NCBI GenBank assembly: GCA_018292915.2
Contig: JACVVK020000314.1
Span: 233,501-297,500 of the forward strand
Direction: 5' to 3'
DNA: 64,000 nt
Source: Batillaria attramentaria
Lineage: Eukaryota > Mollusca > Gastropoda > Batillariidae
The translations under genes and the position numbers were made by a program. This document shows, one piece after another, positions 1-9,555 of the stretch. Numbering within the stretch: the first letter of the stretch is position 1; each line of letters opens with the position of its first letter. The notes below the pieces were generated by a model, which saw only the letters and a program-made list of their open reading frames with translations, had not been told where the DNA came from and ran no database searches.

Positions 1-60
1 AACAAACAAACAAACAAACAAACAAACAAACAACAACAACAACAACAACAACAACAAACA
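1..60. repeat. (CAAA)n/(CAA)n simple repeat
   Basis: The window opens inside a tetranucleotide CAAA run that turns into a CAA run. It may be the A-rich tail of a retroposon lying outside the window, but no body is visible. Confidence 0.9.
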
Positions 61-400
61 GTCCAGAAATATGCACACTCACATCCTGTTCTGAAAATAC
101 TGAAGGCTGATCTTGTATTGTTTTATGTTCACAGTCATACTTGCCGAGAGATCATAATTATATAAACATCAGTACAGTAACAACAATCAATCCACAATGT
201 GCATCTTCATGAAGAAAGTCTTTAGCTTGTGTAGAAAACATCTTAGCTGCATGAGTTTTACCAGCTGCTCTGCATTAACAAACATTACCTACGCTTATAC
301 TTAAATATACTGTACTATGATTAACAAATTGCAGCACATTTTCCTGTGAAGTATATGTACATATAACGACAGATGTCAGTTACAGGAAACTATCCTCCAT
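61..400. other. Unassigned AT-rich intergenic sequence
   Basis: No coding region, repeat structure or recognisable element is seen. Confidence 0.4.
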
Positions 401-404
401 CGGA

Positions 405-505
405 TTTCTTTCTTTCTTTCTTTATTCATTTATTTTTTACTTCCGTTTTAGATTGTAAGGCGCCTAGAGCTCGTTCCCCGGGATTATTATTATTATTATT
501 CAGGA
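405..505 (+). mobile_element. LINE-type 3' tail (GGCGCCTAGAGC motif plus ATT repeat)
   Basis: A segment reading about TTAGATTGTAAGGCGCCTAG and then AGCTCGTTC runs into an ATT microsatellite. The same segment recurs at 59985-60080, and a related one (GGCGCTTAGAGC plus ATT tail) follows the reverse-transcriptase C-terminus at 11705-12113. It is read as a heavily 5'-truncated retroposon end. Confidence 0.55.
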
Positions 506-1139
506 ACTGAGCTATGTAAAGTACATAAGCATTCTAAGAATGAAAGTTTCAAATATTACGGTAAAAAGTGTAGTCTCACTCTTCGGTGCAACAGGAAAAC
601 AAGTTAAGTTATAAAAAAAAAAAAATGTGTACAAAAAAATGAAATAAAACGTGTTCAATAAAGGAAACAGACAATTTGTCTTGTAAGTTTCATTTCACTT
701 TTTAGTTCCTGTATCTTTGTATCTTTATTCAAATTTGTCGAGCATAAACAGGTTTTAAAAGATATGTAAGTTGGTTCGAGCTGAATTGGTTGTATCACTA
801 GAAGGGCGATTCTACACATTGAAATAATGGATGTCTTTTTAACTCTGACTTGTCAGCCACCGTATCCTTGCTTACTACCGATACGCAAACAGTGGAAAAC
901 ATCATCGAGTACAGAGAAGCTATGCACGGGTATTGTTACCTGTGTTTGACTGGCTGACTAATATTATTATCTGATCGCCCTCTCCGCTCATCTCAGACAG
1001 ACGGGAAGATTACTGCCTGTTAACAACGTTATATGGAAATACTGGGTGAAACATCTCGGGAATTATGCTACAGTAGTACAGAAATTCGACTTTGAATGAG
1101 TTCGTGGTGCAAGGGAAATAACCGCTGCAATCATGTCGC

Positions 1140-1805
1140 CACTCTCTGGGGCACAGAGTCCTTCAGTGGAAAGTACCTCTGTGCACAGTGGGGAAATGGC
1201 GCTCACTGCGCTACCGTGACGGGCCTAAATTGTCTCGGTGCTCTCAAACACAAGGTCGCGCACTATGTCATCCTTGACCAGCTTTGAACCCAGAGGGATC
1301 CTCAATGGCGCAAGTGATGGCAGGCTGTCTTCAGAGTGAAAGTAGGCGTGTTTCTGAATCAGAGACATACATAACATGTCTCTGTCTGAATGGACAGATC
1401 TATTATTACATTCAGTCCTAGAGCACGGGCGTGTATGCTTTTGTAATCGTCTCTTATTCCACCACAAGGCAGGTACGTGATCGTCTGCACCGTGCAATAA
1501 TACTTGCCTGCAGAGTGCAACACCTTGGCCTGTCAGAGTGCAACCCCCTTGCCGTTTACTCACATCCTGTTGGATCAGTGTACCACGTAAACAGTGCCAT
1601 CAAATCGCAACAATAATTGTCCGCTGGCAAAGATTTTGCCCAAACGAAAAGTGGTCGGATATTCAAGACTTCGTTTCAAATCGATTCATATGACACACAA
1701 GTCTTCGCTTTTCTAAAAAAAAAATCGCCATTTTTGAAAATGGCGCTGGGTGTAAGCAGTCACATTTTCACGCCCCGCCGAAAAGGGACTGCACTCTGGA
1801 GTCTA
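1140..1805 (+). repeat. Left arm of the foldback element
   Basis: A 666-bp arm, nearly identical to the reverse complement of 1815-2472. It carries about 7 extra bases near 1751-1757 (GTAAGCA region). It starts CACTCTCTGG and ends GGAGTCTA. Open frames on either strand (up to about 112 aa here) are mirrored in the other arm and resemble no family I know. Confidence 0.85.
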
Positions 1806-1814
1806 TCATGTCGC

Positions 1815-2472
1815 TAGACTCCAGAGTGCAGTCCCTTTTCGGCGGGGCGTGAAAATGTGACAGCCAGCGCCATTTTCAAAAATGGCGAAATTTTTTTAGA
1901 AAAGCGAAGACTTGTGTGTCATATGACTCGATTTGAAGCGAAGTCTTGAATATCCGACCACTTTTCGTTTGGGCAAAATCTTTGCCAGCGGACAATTTTT
2001 GTTGCGCTTTGATGGCACTGTTTACGTGGTACACTGATCCAACAGGATGTGAGTAAACGGCAAGGGGGTTGCACTCTGACAGGCCAAGGTGTTGCACTCT
2101 ACAGGCAAGTATTATTGCACGGTGCAGACGATCACGTACCTGCCTTGTGGTGGAATAAGAGACGATTACAAAAGCATACACACCCGTGCTCTGGGACTGA
2201 ATGTAATAATAGATCTGTCCATTCAGACAGAGACATGTTATGTATGTCTCTGATTCAGAAACACGCCTACTTTCACTCTGAAGACAGCCTGCCATCACTT
2301 GCGCCACTGAGGATCCCTCTGGGTTCAAAGCTGGTCAAGGATGACATAGTGCGCGACCTTGTGTTTGAGAGCACCGAGACAATTTAGGCCCGTCACGGTA
2401 GCGCAGTGAGCGCCATTTCCCCACCGTGCACAGAGGTACTTTCCACTGAAAGACTCTGTGCCCCAGAGAGTG
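1815..2472 (-). repeat. Right arm of the foldback element
   Basis: A 658-bp inverted copy of the left arm, starting TAGACTCC and ending AGAGAGTG. The arm is followed directly by the second flanking TCATGTCGC. High arm identity implies a recent origin or ongoing arm homogenisation. Confidence 0.85.
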
Positions 2473-2889
2473 TCATGTCGCTACCGCCGGATTACTCCTC
2501 TTTCTTTACAGCGCTCTCGCGATCATAACGACAGTCCGAGGTGTATGCATTAGCTCGTTTAGCCCTTGAGCAATCCCGTAGGAAGGGTCGCCCAGACTAC
2601 ACCAGTACCCTCCACACTCACACATCATCCCTAGTAGTAGTATTTGCAGTACTAGTATATACTAAAACTAGTTACTAGAACTATTGCATATGCTGCTAGC
2701 AAGTTCACGTGTGATTTCCCCAGAGAAAGTACACCCAAAGGAACGTTTTGAGACAGTAAAGTGCACCCTTGACACAGCCACTCTCTCGCCGCGGACCCAT
2801 CACGGCAAACCAGACAGCGGAGAGGAAACTGCAGCTATCTGCTTTCTTCAAAAATATTTCACTTTGATGACCCCGGCCTTCAAGACTGA

Positions 2890-4538
2890 ACTAACCGTAT
2901 TATCACTTACAAAGCAAAGGCTACGGGCATACATTTTGTGAACGACACACGATTGAGGAACGGATTTATACTTACAGAAACGTGTAAAATTTATTTCTGT
3001 AGCACTGCGTTGGCCTGAGATATGTTTCTTGAAAAATGTCTTTTGAAAAGCGGCCATTTTGAGAAAATGGTTGGTAAAACTTGCTTTGAAACTTTCAAAG
3101 AAGTTGTATAGGTTGTTTAAAGACCTGAAAATGAAAACAATCTCAAAATCGCTATAACTGCATGACCCCTATCTGTTTTTTTCCCCCCTTAAATTTTCAA
3201 CTTGCTGCTATTGCTGTTTTTAAAGAAGTGTCTTTCGCGATACTGTTAGTGGTGTTGCGCTATCTTCGTTCTTACAACTGGATTTAAAGTTTCCTTCTTA
3301 TACCCAATTCTAATGTTTCTAACAGCTACTGTTATCTGAATGTTCAAGAAGAAAAACACGCACAGACATGTTAATGGTGTCACAATGCACTGCACGCAAA
3401 CTTCCCTTCCTTTCGAGCTGAGGAGCAGTTACACACACGAAAACTTCAACGTGTAACTTGCCCATTACGTGGATTCAGTCCGGACAGTGCAGTTAAGTTA
3501 TTTGACTAATCCTCAAGAATCTTCCCATTACGGCCGTCCCCAGTTACTTTTGTGCATCACACTCCAACTGAGTAATCGGGCAGAAGGCGCAACTGTTGCT
3601 ATCGCAAGAATTATCTCCCTTGGCGTGTAACTCTTATTAGCAATGACTAGACTCGTCCACCCTTCCGGCGGCGTCGCCACAGAAACAAGTTTGTCAACAA
3701 ACCAGCCAAAGGAGATCCAGGTCGGAGCAACAGAGGTCAAAAAGCACACATATCCGTCATTTGGAACAAGAACAAACAGTAAGTAAATACAGAATGCTTT
3801 TATTACGATGGAGATTAGTGCACATTAGGACCTGAAGCCGTTGTCACAAAACACATGCGTTCTAATCAGGCGATTCCTACTCGAGCGAACCTGATCTAGT
3901 CGCAGGTTTCAATTCCGTGGGCCACCACTTTCGACATGTCGAGTTTTGTATAAGCCCGTTTCTGGTCGAAATTTGCAAGCTGTTCTTTTTTCAAGTAATG
4001 GACTGATTTTCTATTACGTCAACAACGTTGGGTATAACTGAATCAGTGAATGTCTCAAATGTTTTACTACTGGACCGCACAGTTATAGTGACAAGAGAAT
4101 ACAGCGTGTACCGCTTTGACTGTTATCAGCATGTTCAGACCGACAGCGAGTGTGGCCTAAAATTATGACGCCTCGGCATAGCCAGTGCACCAAGGTAGTA
4201 GATCATGTGCAGAGATAAAGCATGCTATCAGTACGTCACTGTATACGAATACACACACGCTATGGATACACATTACCTTGTTACCTGCACCTGAGTACCG
4301 CGAACTGTACATTCCTCGGCTCACTTTCCCAAGCACAAATATACTAGGTTTCCAACAGTGATCTTGCAGATAGCACAGACAATGTCATGGTGTAAATGCA
4401 ATTTTTTATGCATTCACACACAAATGTTTTGTCACACACAAACGCAAGATGCCATGACATGTGAATAAACTTCTCGATGAAAGGGGTATCATGGCATACT
4501 GAAAAAACTAGGTGCAGCTTGCATTATTTGCCTAACAG
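2890..4538. other. Upstream region of the TRIM gene, no recognised element
   Basis: No mobile element, RNA gene or coding exon is recognised. It presumably contains the promoter and 5' untranslated exon(s) of the TRIM gene, but no clear TATA box or start site can be assigned. An imperfect hairpin (GTGTAAATGCA with TGCATTCACAC) lies near 4390-4425, and an inverted pair TGTCATGG/CCATGACA lies near 4382-4460. Confidence 0.4.
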
Positions 4539-4715
4539 TGACAGGTTGTATTTCCTTCATTGTCACGAGTAGACACGGCGGAGAAAACCAATCAAGAACA
4601 AAACAATAACTTAAAATGGCATCCGAAACCTGTACTTAGTCAGACAGAAATATTCCGACTCAACTTCCAAGTTGCCAAGACCTTTCTTTTACATTTGTGT
4701 CAGCAGGAAGTACCA

Positions 4716-5589
4716 ATGGCTTGCGCTTCACCGTCACAGCTTGATATAACTGACTGTCCAGTGTGTCAGTCGCTGTGTCTGAGTCCCACCATCCTAACCT
4801 GCGGACATCTCGTCTGTAGGAAATGTCTTCGCAAAACGCTTGAAACAAAGGGACCTAACCCTGCCTGTCCTGTCTGTGGCCATAAGCTGCAGTTCCCTAG
4901 TGGCCAGGGGCAGACGATCAACGAGATGGCGGAGAGTTTTGCCAAGGATATCATCCTTGAGGATCTGGTCACCGAGAAACTTGCGGGTCAAGGTCACAAG
5001 GTGTGTCTGGCGTGCCCCAATAAAGCAGCCACCAAGATTTGTCTGGACTGTGGAGACATGTACTGTGCCGCTTGCTCTAACGCCCACAGGAGGATGACAG
5101 TTAGCAAAGACCACGTGCAGCAGGACCTGCCACAGACATTACTCAACGCACCAACGTCCTCCACCCGCCCGACTCGCACGGCCAGACAGATGGACGATAT
5201 CATTTCATCTTCTCCGTCTGAAGACAGTATCCGATACAGCCACGATACTCGCGAAGGACCACAGAACATGGACAGGAAGACGCTGAAAAAGGCGACCAGA
5301 CTGTGTGAAGAGGGAGCGTCCGGACTGAAGGAAGCCATTACTGTCGTGGACAACAACATGGCACAGCTGCAGGAGGTGAAGAAGAGGCTGGAGAGTCAGC
5401 AACAGCTACTGACGGCGTATGTCACCCGGCTGGCCAGACCCGATGACGTCCTGATGGCCAACGCACGTGTCATGCTGCCCCGTCTGGAGCGTGTTTGTGA
5501 GGAAAGCCGTCAACCTTCACAGGCTTCCTTGGCCAAATTGACACAACATGTCAACAGTCTGATGAAAACTCCAGACAAAGTTACGCCAA
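4716..5589 (+). CDS. TRIM-type E3 ubiquitin ligase, exon 1 (RING, B-box, coiled coil)
   Basis: This exon encodes residues 1-291 and one base of codon 292. The start is the first in-frame ATG after the in-frame TGA at 4539; its context ACCAATGG is good, and no other in-frame ATG precedes it. A C3HC4 RING finger uses C14, C17, C29, H31, C34, C37, C51 and C54. A B-box (type-1-like spacing) uses C97, C100, C109, C112, C117, C120, H124 and H133. A polar linker then leads to a predicted coiled coil at about residues 190-270, followed by a helical tail. In this family the RING recruits an E2 enzyme and the coiled coil dimerises the protein. The exon ends at CAA followed by GTAAGT, a strong donor, splitting a codon after its first base. 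Substrate and pathway cannot be told from sequence. Confidence 0.92.
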
Positions 5590-5809
5590 GTAAGTGATAC
5601 ACAGTTTACCTTGTACTTTTCTCTTTTTTATCATAACTATGAATAATCATATTGTTGTAAGCTGCCACAGTTGTAAAAGATTTAACTATGATGGTAAGGG
5701 TGAACCATTAAAGAAATTGTTCTTGTTTTACGGTGTGTCTACCGATAATAACTGACGATAAGAAATTTTGCAAGGCGGTATGATAAATTTGACATCTTTC
5801 CCTGTGCAG
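5590..5809 (+). other. Intron of the TRIM gene (220 bp, phase 1)
   Basis: The donor is GTAAGT at 5590. The acceptor is CTTTCCCTGTGCAG, ending at 5809, with a good pyrimidine tract. Joining the exons makes an AGT codon (Ser292) and keeps one open frame from RING to stop, so the junction is well supported. Reading straight through instead meets an in-frame stop just past the donor (TGA at 5595-5597). Confidence 0.9.
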
Positions 5810-6666
5810 GTGGACACACGTTTGATCCGATGACGGCGACGCCGAGAAAGGTGTTTGTGGCAAAGACCGAAACTGGCGCAGAGAAGAAGAATCCTTTGAT
5901 TGTAGCCATCGTGGCCACGGATGACGGACGACTAATCATGACTGACATAAATAATACAATGGTCAAGACAGCTGACCTGGCCAACCCCACCAAAACTGGC
6001 AAAAGCGTTACAATTGATGCAATGCCACTTCGCCTTACTCTTCTCAATGACAGTGCAAGTGAAGTGGCCGTCACAGCTGCCGAAAAACACATTTACTTTG
6101 TGGATGTCAGCGACTACCCGACCGTCGTATCGCAGGTGAAGACCGCCAGGCAGTATTACGGAGTGGCGTCAGTGATTGAGAACGACACGCTTGTTGTCAG
6201 TTGCTATAAGGACGGTGACGGTCCTGTTAGTGTGGACGTCATCACGCGGACTGGTGTGCTGCTGAAAACTGTTGTCGACCAAAACACGCTTGTGGATCTG
6301 CATTGGCCAGATAACCTGTGTGTGTCAAACGGAGACGTGCTGGTGTCTGACGCTGGCGCCAACACAGTGTACCGGGTGAAGCTAGATACAGGTCGCGTTA
6401 TTGACAAACTAAATCACCCAGACATGAAGTATCCATTCCAAGTGACCATGGATCACGCCGGGAACTGTTACATTGCATGCACAAACGGTCAGTGTGTACT
6501 GGTGGTGACACGTGGCGGACAGTGGCGGAAGCAGCTTCACGGACCCGAGCATGGAGACGGACCACGTGTCGTGCCTTATGGAGTGTGTGTCACAAACTCA
6601 GGGCTGATTGTGGCGTGGCATAAGGGGGGAAGTTACTCTGTGTTGGTTGGTTATGACCTCAAATAG
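5810..6666 (+). CDS. TRIM-type E3 ubiquitin ligase, exon 2 (NHL-like beta-propeller)
   Basis: This exon completes the same protein (residues 292-576, stop TAG at 6664-6666). It shows repeated blade-like segments: WPDNLCVSNGDVLVSDAGAN followed by TVYRVKLDTG, YPFQVTMDHAGNCYIA, and VVPYGVCVTNSGLIVAW. This is the pattern of the degenerate NHL/YWTD-like propeller found at the C-terminus of TRIM2/TRIM3/TRIM56/TRIM71-type proteins, where it binds substrates or RNA. The whole protein, at about 576 aa, is a normal length for invertebrate TRIM56/TRIM2-like members, which are greatly expanded in molluscs. The filamin repeat of TRIM2/3/71 is not seen. Orthology to a named human TRIM cannot be decided here. 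The frame is intact with no disabling change, so it looks functional. Confidence 0.88.
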
Positions 6667-6724
6667 CTCTCTCTCTCTCTCTCTCTCTGTTTTCTCAGAG
6701 CATACACTAAAAACGCGCGCGCGC

Positions 6725-6770
<46 letters not shown>
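6667..6770. repeat. (CT)n, then (CG)n/(GT)n alternating purine-pyrimidine tract
   Basis: A CT run directly after the stop codon is followed by an unbroken CG then GT dinucleotide tract at 6713-6770. Long alternating CG/GT stretches are the classic Z-DNA-prone sequence. Here it lies in the presumed 3' UTR of the TRIM gene. Confidence 0.9.
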
Positions 6771-6773
<3 letters not shown>

Positions 6774-6872
6774 AAATCGGGTGCGACTGGTTACGACTTA
6801 TTTGGTTATACTTACGGGCTATTTTCTGGTTTGGACGCACGCAAGTGAGTACTGCCTTAAATCTAGGTGTGG

Positions 6873-6945
6873 TTTATTGATGCAGTACGTATTGTTGACG
6901 TGTGTCTTGTGAACACACGTCAACAATACGTACTGCATCAATAAA
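6873..6945. repeat. Perfect 33-bp inverted repeat with 7-nt loop, containing AATAAA
   Basis: 6873-6905 and 6913-6945 are exact reverse complements separated by CTTGTGA. The right arm ends in ATCAATAAA, the only clear poly(A) signal seen downstream of the TRIM stop codon. If the transcript reaches this point, its 3' end would fold into a very stable hairpin with the poly(A) signal inside the stem. Confidence 0.85.
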
Positions 6946-7932
6946 TTATCCCCAGACAGTGCAAGTGACATGTATCCAAACTTTGACAGTACGGAGGAAG
7001 CAGACTTGGTTGCTTGTGTAATCTGTGAACTTCGATCAGATTCGAACTTCTCTGGGAAAAATATTTCAGTAAACTGAAAAGGTAGTCTCACTCTTCTATC
7101 TTTGTATCGCCATTTATTACTTTTGAAATCACCCATATACAGTGGAAAAGGACGTTAAACCAACACCCTTGTATCTTTATTTAAATTTGTCGAGCATAAA
7201 CAGATTTTAGAATATATATATGTAAGTTGGTTCGAGCTTAATTGATTGTATCAGCAGAAAGGCGATTCTACACATTGAACAAACGAGTGTCTTTTTAGCA
7301 CTGACTTCTCAACCACCGTATCCTTGCTTACTACTGATTCTCAGACAGAAGAACACATCGAGTACAGAAAAGTTATGCGCAGGTATTGTTACCTGTGTTT
7401 GGCAGGCTGACTAATTATCTGACCGCCCTCTCCGCTCACTTCCGACAGACGGGAAGACTGCTGCCTGTTGACAACGTTATGTGACAAGACTGGGCAAAAC
7501 ACCTCGGGAATTATGCCTAGAGAGAGAGAGAGGAATAAAAGCGACCTTGAATGGGTTAGTGGTGCAAGGGAAATAACCGCTGCATTCATGTGGCTACCGA
7601 CGGATTACCCCTCTTTCTTTATGTACAGCGCTTTCGCATAATGACAGTCCAGGCAGTACAGTATGCACTAGCTCGGGCAGCCCTTGAAAAAAAAACCTTT
7701 GGGAAGAGTCGCCCGGACTAGAGCAGTACAATAGTAGAGACAGAAGCTTGGCAAAGACTGTCGCTGTCTACAAATACACGTACTGCTGTAAAGGAAGGCG
7801 TCTACTAACTGCAAAGGTGACACACATGTCATCGGAGACATACACAACACTTGTAGTGTATGTCGGTGACGTCGTGCATCAAGGTAAAAACCTACCACGC
7901 CAGTTGTCAGTCCGCGGTAACAATGAATATTG

Positions 7933-8160
7933 CCATATTATGGCAAACACATGGTCCCTTGTCACATTATGGCAAACGCATGGTCCCTTGTCATATGGCA
8001 AACGCATGGTCCCTTGTCATATTATGGCAAACGCATGGCCCCTTGTCATATTATGGCAAACGCATGGTCCCTTGTCATATTATGGCAAACACATGGCCCC
8101 TTGTCACATTATGGCAAACGCATGGCCCCTTGTCATATTATTATGGCAAACGCATGGTTC
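7933..8160. repeat. 29-bp minisatellite, 8 units
   Basis: Eight tandem copies of a unit starting ATGGCAAACGCATGG and ending CCCTTGTCATATT. One unit is shortened and one lengthened by 3 bases. Because 29 is not a multiple of 3 and the unit lacks stops, all three + frames stay open across it; this is not evidence for a gene. Confidence 0.92.
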
Positions 8161-8489
8161 AAACTTGTAAGCACTGACAACACGACTCTAGCTCGTCGAT
8201 GATGTCTTTCAGTTTGTGCTGCTGGTGATTAATAAGGTGCATTTTAAAGCATCTGAACCTGCCTGGTGCAGAAACAAAATTCGAATGTGGTATGTAGATA
8301 GTATTGGAATTTGAGTGTATTTAGTTACGGTAATCTTTACTCTTAACCACCAGTGTAATAAGCTCAGTTTAGTTCTGTTAGCTGGTAAATTAGTGTTGAA
8401 TCAGTATGATGCATTGTTGTCCTTTCTTATCAGTTTTAGTTTGCTCGTCTTAGCCATACATTAGTGAAGCTGCTTTTAATTATTAACCC

Positions 8490-8578
8490 TTTATTTTATT
8501 TATTCATGCCCCTGGTCAAATTTGTTCTTGGTGGACACAATAAAGTCGTTTGAATCTTGAATCCTGAATCTTGAACAT
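8490..8578 (+). mobile_element. Retroposon 3' end with TTGAATC-type tail
   Basis: GGACACAATAAAGTCGTTTG followed by short GAATCTT/GAATCCT repeats. An AATAAAG motif followed by a short tandem tail is typical of CR1/L2-like LINE ends and SINEs using them. No coding part is seen. Confidence 0.45.
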
Positions 8579-8902
8579 GACAAAATTACTTTTATTTCTG
8601 TGACAGTCACAGCGCAGCCAACAAGTTATTTTTTTAGATGACTGCTGACTGCTGACTGCTGTGGATGTACGAGAGACAGAGATACGTGGAAGGCATTTCA
8701 GAAAGCACACATTTCAACGGACGATGACAACTGCAGCGACTGATTTTTTTAAAAGAAAGAATTGTTTGTGTATTTAGCTGTTGTGACACCAGAGACACAT
8801 TATCTTCACAACGTAACAGCAACTTTGTGACTGACCACGAGGTCACCCTCGCTTGAATTACTGTATATGCAAATGAAACAAACCGTGCAGTACATCCGCA
8901 GT

Positions 8903-8947
8903 CACAGCGGAACTATCCATCTCAGCCCCCTCCCCACTTGACCCCCT

Positions 8948-8989
<42 letters not shown>

Positions 8990-9370
8990 GCAGTAGTGTT
9001 GCAGTAGTATTCGCATTACTAGTACATTCATTTCATGTCTTAGAACTAGTTACTACAACTATAGGCACAGCGTAACTATCCATCTGAGTCCCCTACCCCA
9101 TCCCCCCCCCCACACACACACATATACAGAGAGAGAGAGAGAGAGGGGGGGGGGAGAGGTAGTAGTAGTGTTGCAGTAGTATTCGCATTACTACACTAAT
9201 TTTATGTCTTAGAACTAGTTACTAGAACTATAGGCACAGCGTAACTATCCATCTGAGTCCCCTACCCCATCCCGCCCCCTCCCCCTCCCCTCTCCACACA
9301 CTCACACACCGTCCCTAGTAGCAGCGTTCGCAGTAGTAATACAAGCAGTTCTTAGAACTAGTTACTAAAA
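8903..9370. repeat. About 165-bp tandem repeat, three units
   Basis: Units start at CACAGCGGAACTATCCATCT (8903) and CACAGCGTAACTATCCATCT (9066 and 9235), spacing 163 and 169 bp. Each contains a CA or C-rich run, then GTAGTATTCGCATTACT-like sequence and GAACTAGTTACT. The left duplication copy has only one such unit (about 2625-2685), so amplification followed the duplication or was lost on the left. Confidence 0.8.
8950..8984. repeat. (CA)n microsatellite
   Basis: Dinucleotide run inside the first 165-bp unit. Confidence 0.9.
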
Positions 9371-9555
9371 CTAAATTGCATATGCTTCGCGCGATTTCTC
9401 AAGAGAAACTACACTCAAAGGAACGTTTTGAGACAGTAAAGTGCACCCTTGACACAGCCCCTCTCTCGCCGCGGACCCATCACGGCAAACCAGACAGCGG
9501 AGAGGAAACTGCAGCTATCTGCTTTCTTCAAAAATATTTCACTTTGATGACCCCC

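Larger units (their letters stand above)
1131..2481. mobile_element. 1,333-bp foldback element flanked by a 9-bp target-site duplication
   Basis: Two near-identical arms in opposite orientation (1140-1805 and 1815-2472) end in CACTCTCTGGGG and CCCCAGAGAGTG. The insert is bracketed by TCATGTCGC at 1131-1139 and 2473-2481, read as a target-site duplication. The paralogous right-hand block has the uninterrupted site TCATGTGGC at 7586-7594, in matching flanks, which fixes the borders exactly. A third TCATGTCGC sits at the centre of the palindrome (1806-1814). A 9-bp duplication and long terminal inverted repeats fit Mutator-like elements, but no transposase is encoded. The element is therefore non-autonomous, and the superfamily is an inference. 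Confidence 0.85.
550..2880. repeat. Segmental duplication block 1, left copy
   Basis: About 550-1130 and 2473-2880 match 7070-7594 and 7586-7740 plus 9300-9555 in the same order and orientation, with substitutions and small indels. Recognisable shared stretches include TGTCGAGCATAAACAG, GTAAGTTGGTTCGAGCT and the block ending in TATTTCACTTTGATGACCCC. The two copies flank the TRIM gene as direct repeats. The left copy differs by a 1.33-kb inverted-repeat insertion; the right copy differs by about 1.5 kb of tandem repeats and retroposon sequence. No gene is recognised inside. Confidence 0.8.
7070..9555. repeat. Segmental duplication block 1, right copy
   Basis: Matches the block at 550-2880. 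It retains the empty site for the foldback element (7586-7594) and carries extra sequence at 7740-9300: a 29-bp minisatellite, a LINE tail and a 165-bp tandem repeat. A short SINE-A-like 3' motif (GTGGAAAAGGACGTTAAAC) sits at 7142-7160. Confidence 0.8.

Noticed and set aside
1225..2387. Mirror-image 112-codon frames and a 150-codon frame in the foldback element
   Set aside because: They are duplicated because the arms are inverted copies. The sequence matches no transposase or other family known to me and overlaps open frames on the opposite strand.
4560..4715. N-terminal extension of the TRIM protein upstream of 4716
   Set aside because: The frame is open, but it starts with TTG, contains no ATG before 4716, and does not resemble TRIM sequence.
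5590..5597. Reading exon 1 of the TRIM gene straight on to the stop at 5595-5597
   Set aside because: A consensus donor GTAAGT begins at 5590 and the next exon continues the same protein in frame.
7748..8202. Three overlapping + strand frames of 90-140 codons
   Set aside because: They arise from a stop-free 29-bp minisatellite that rotates through all frames.
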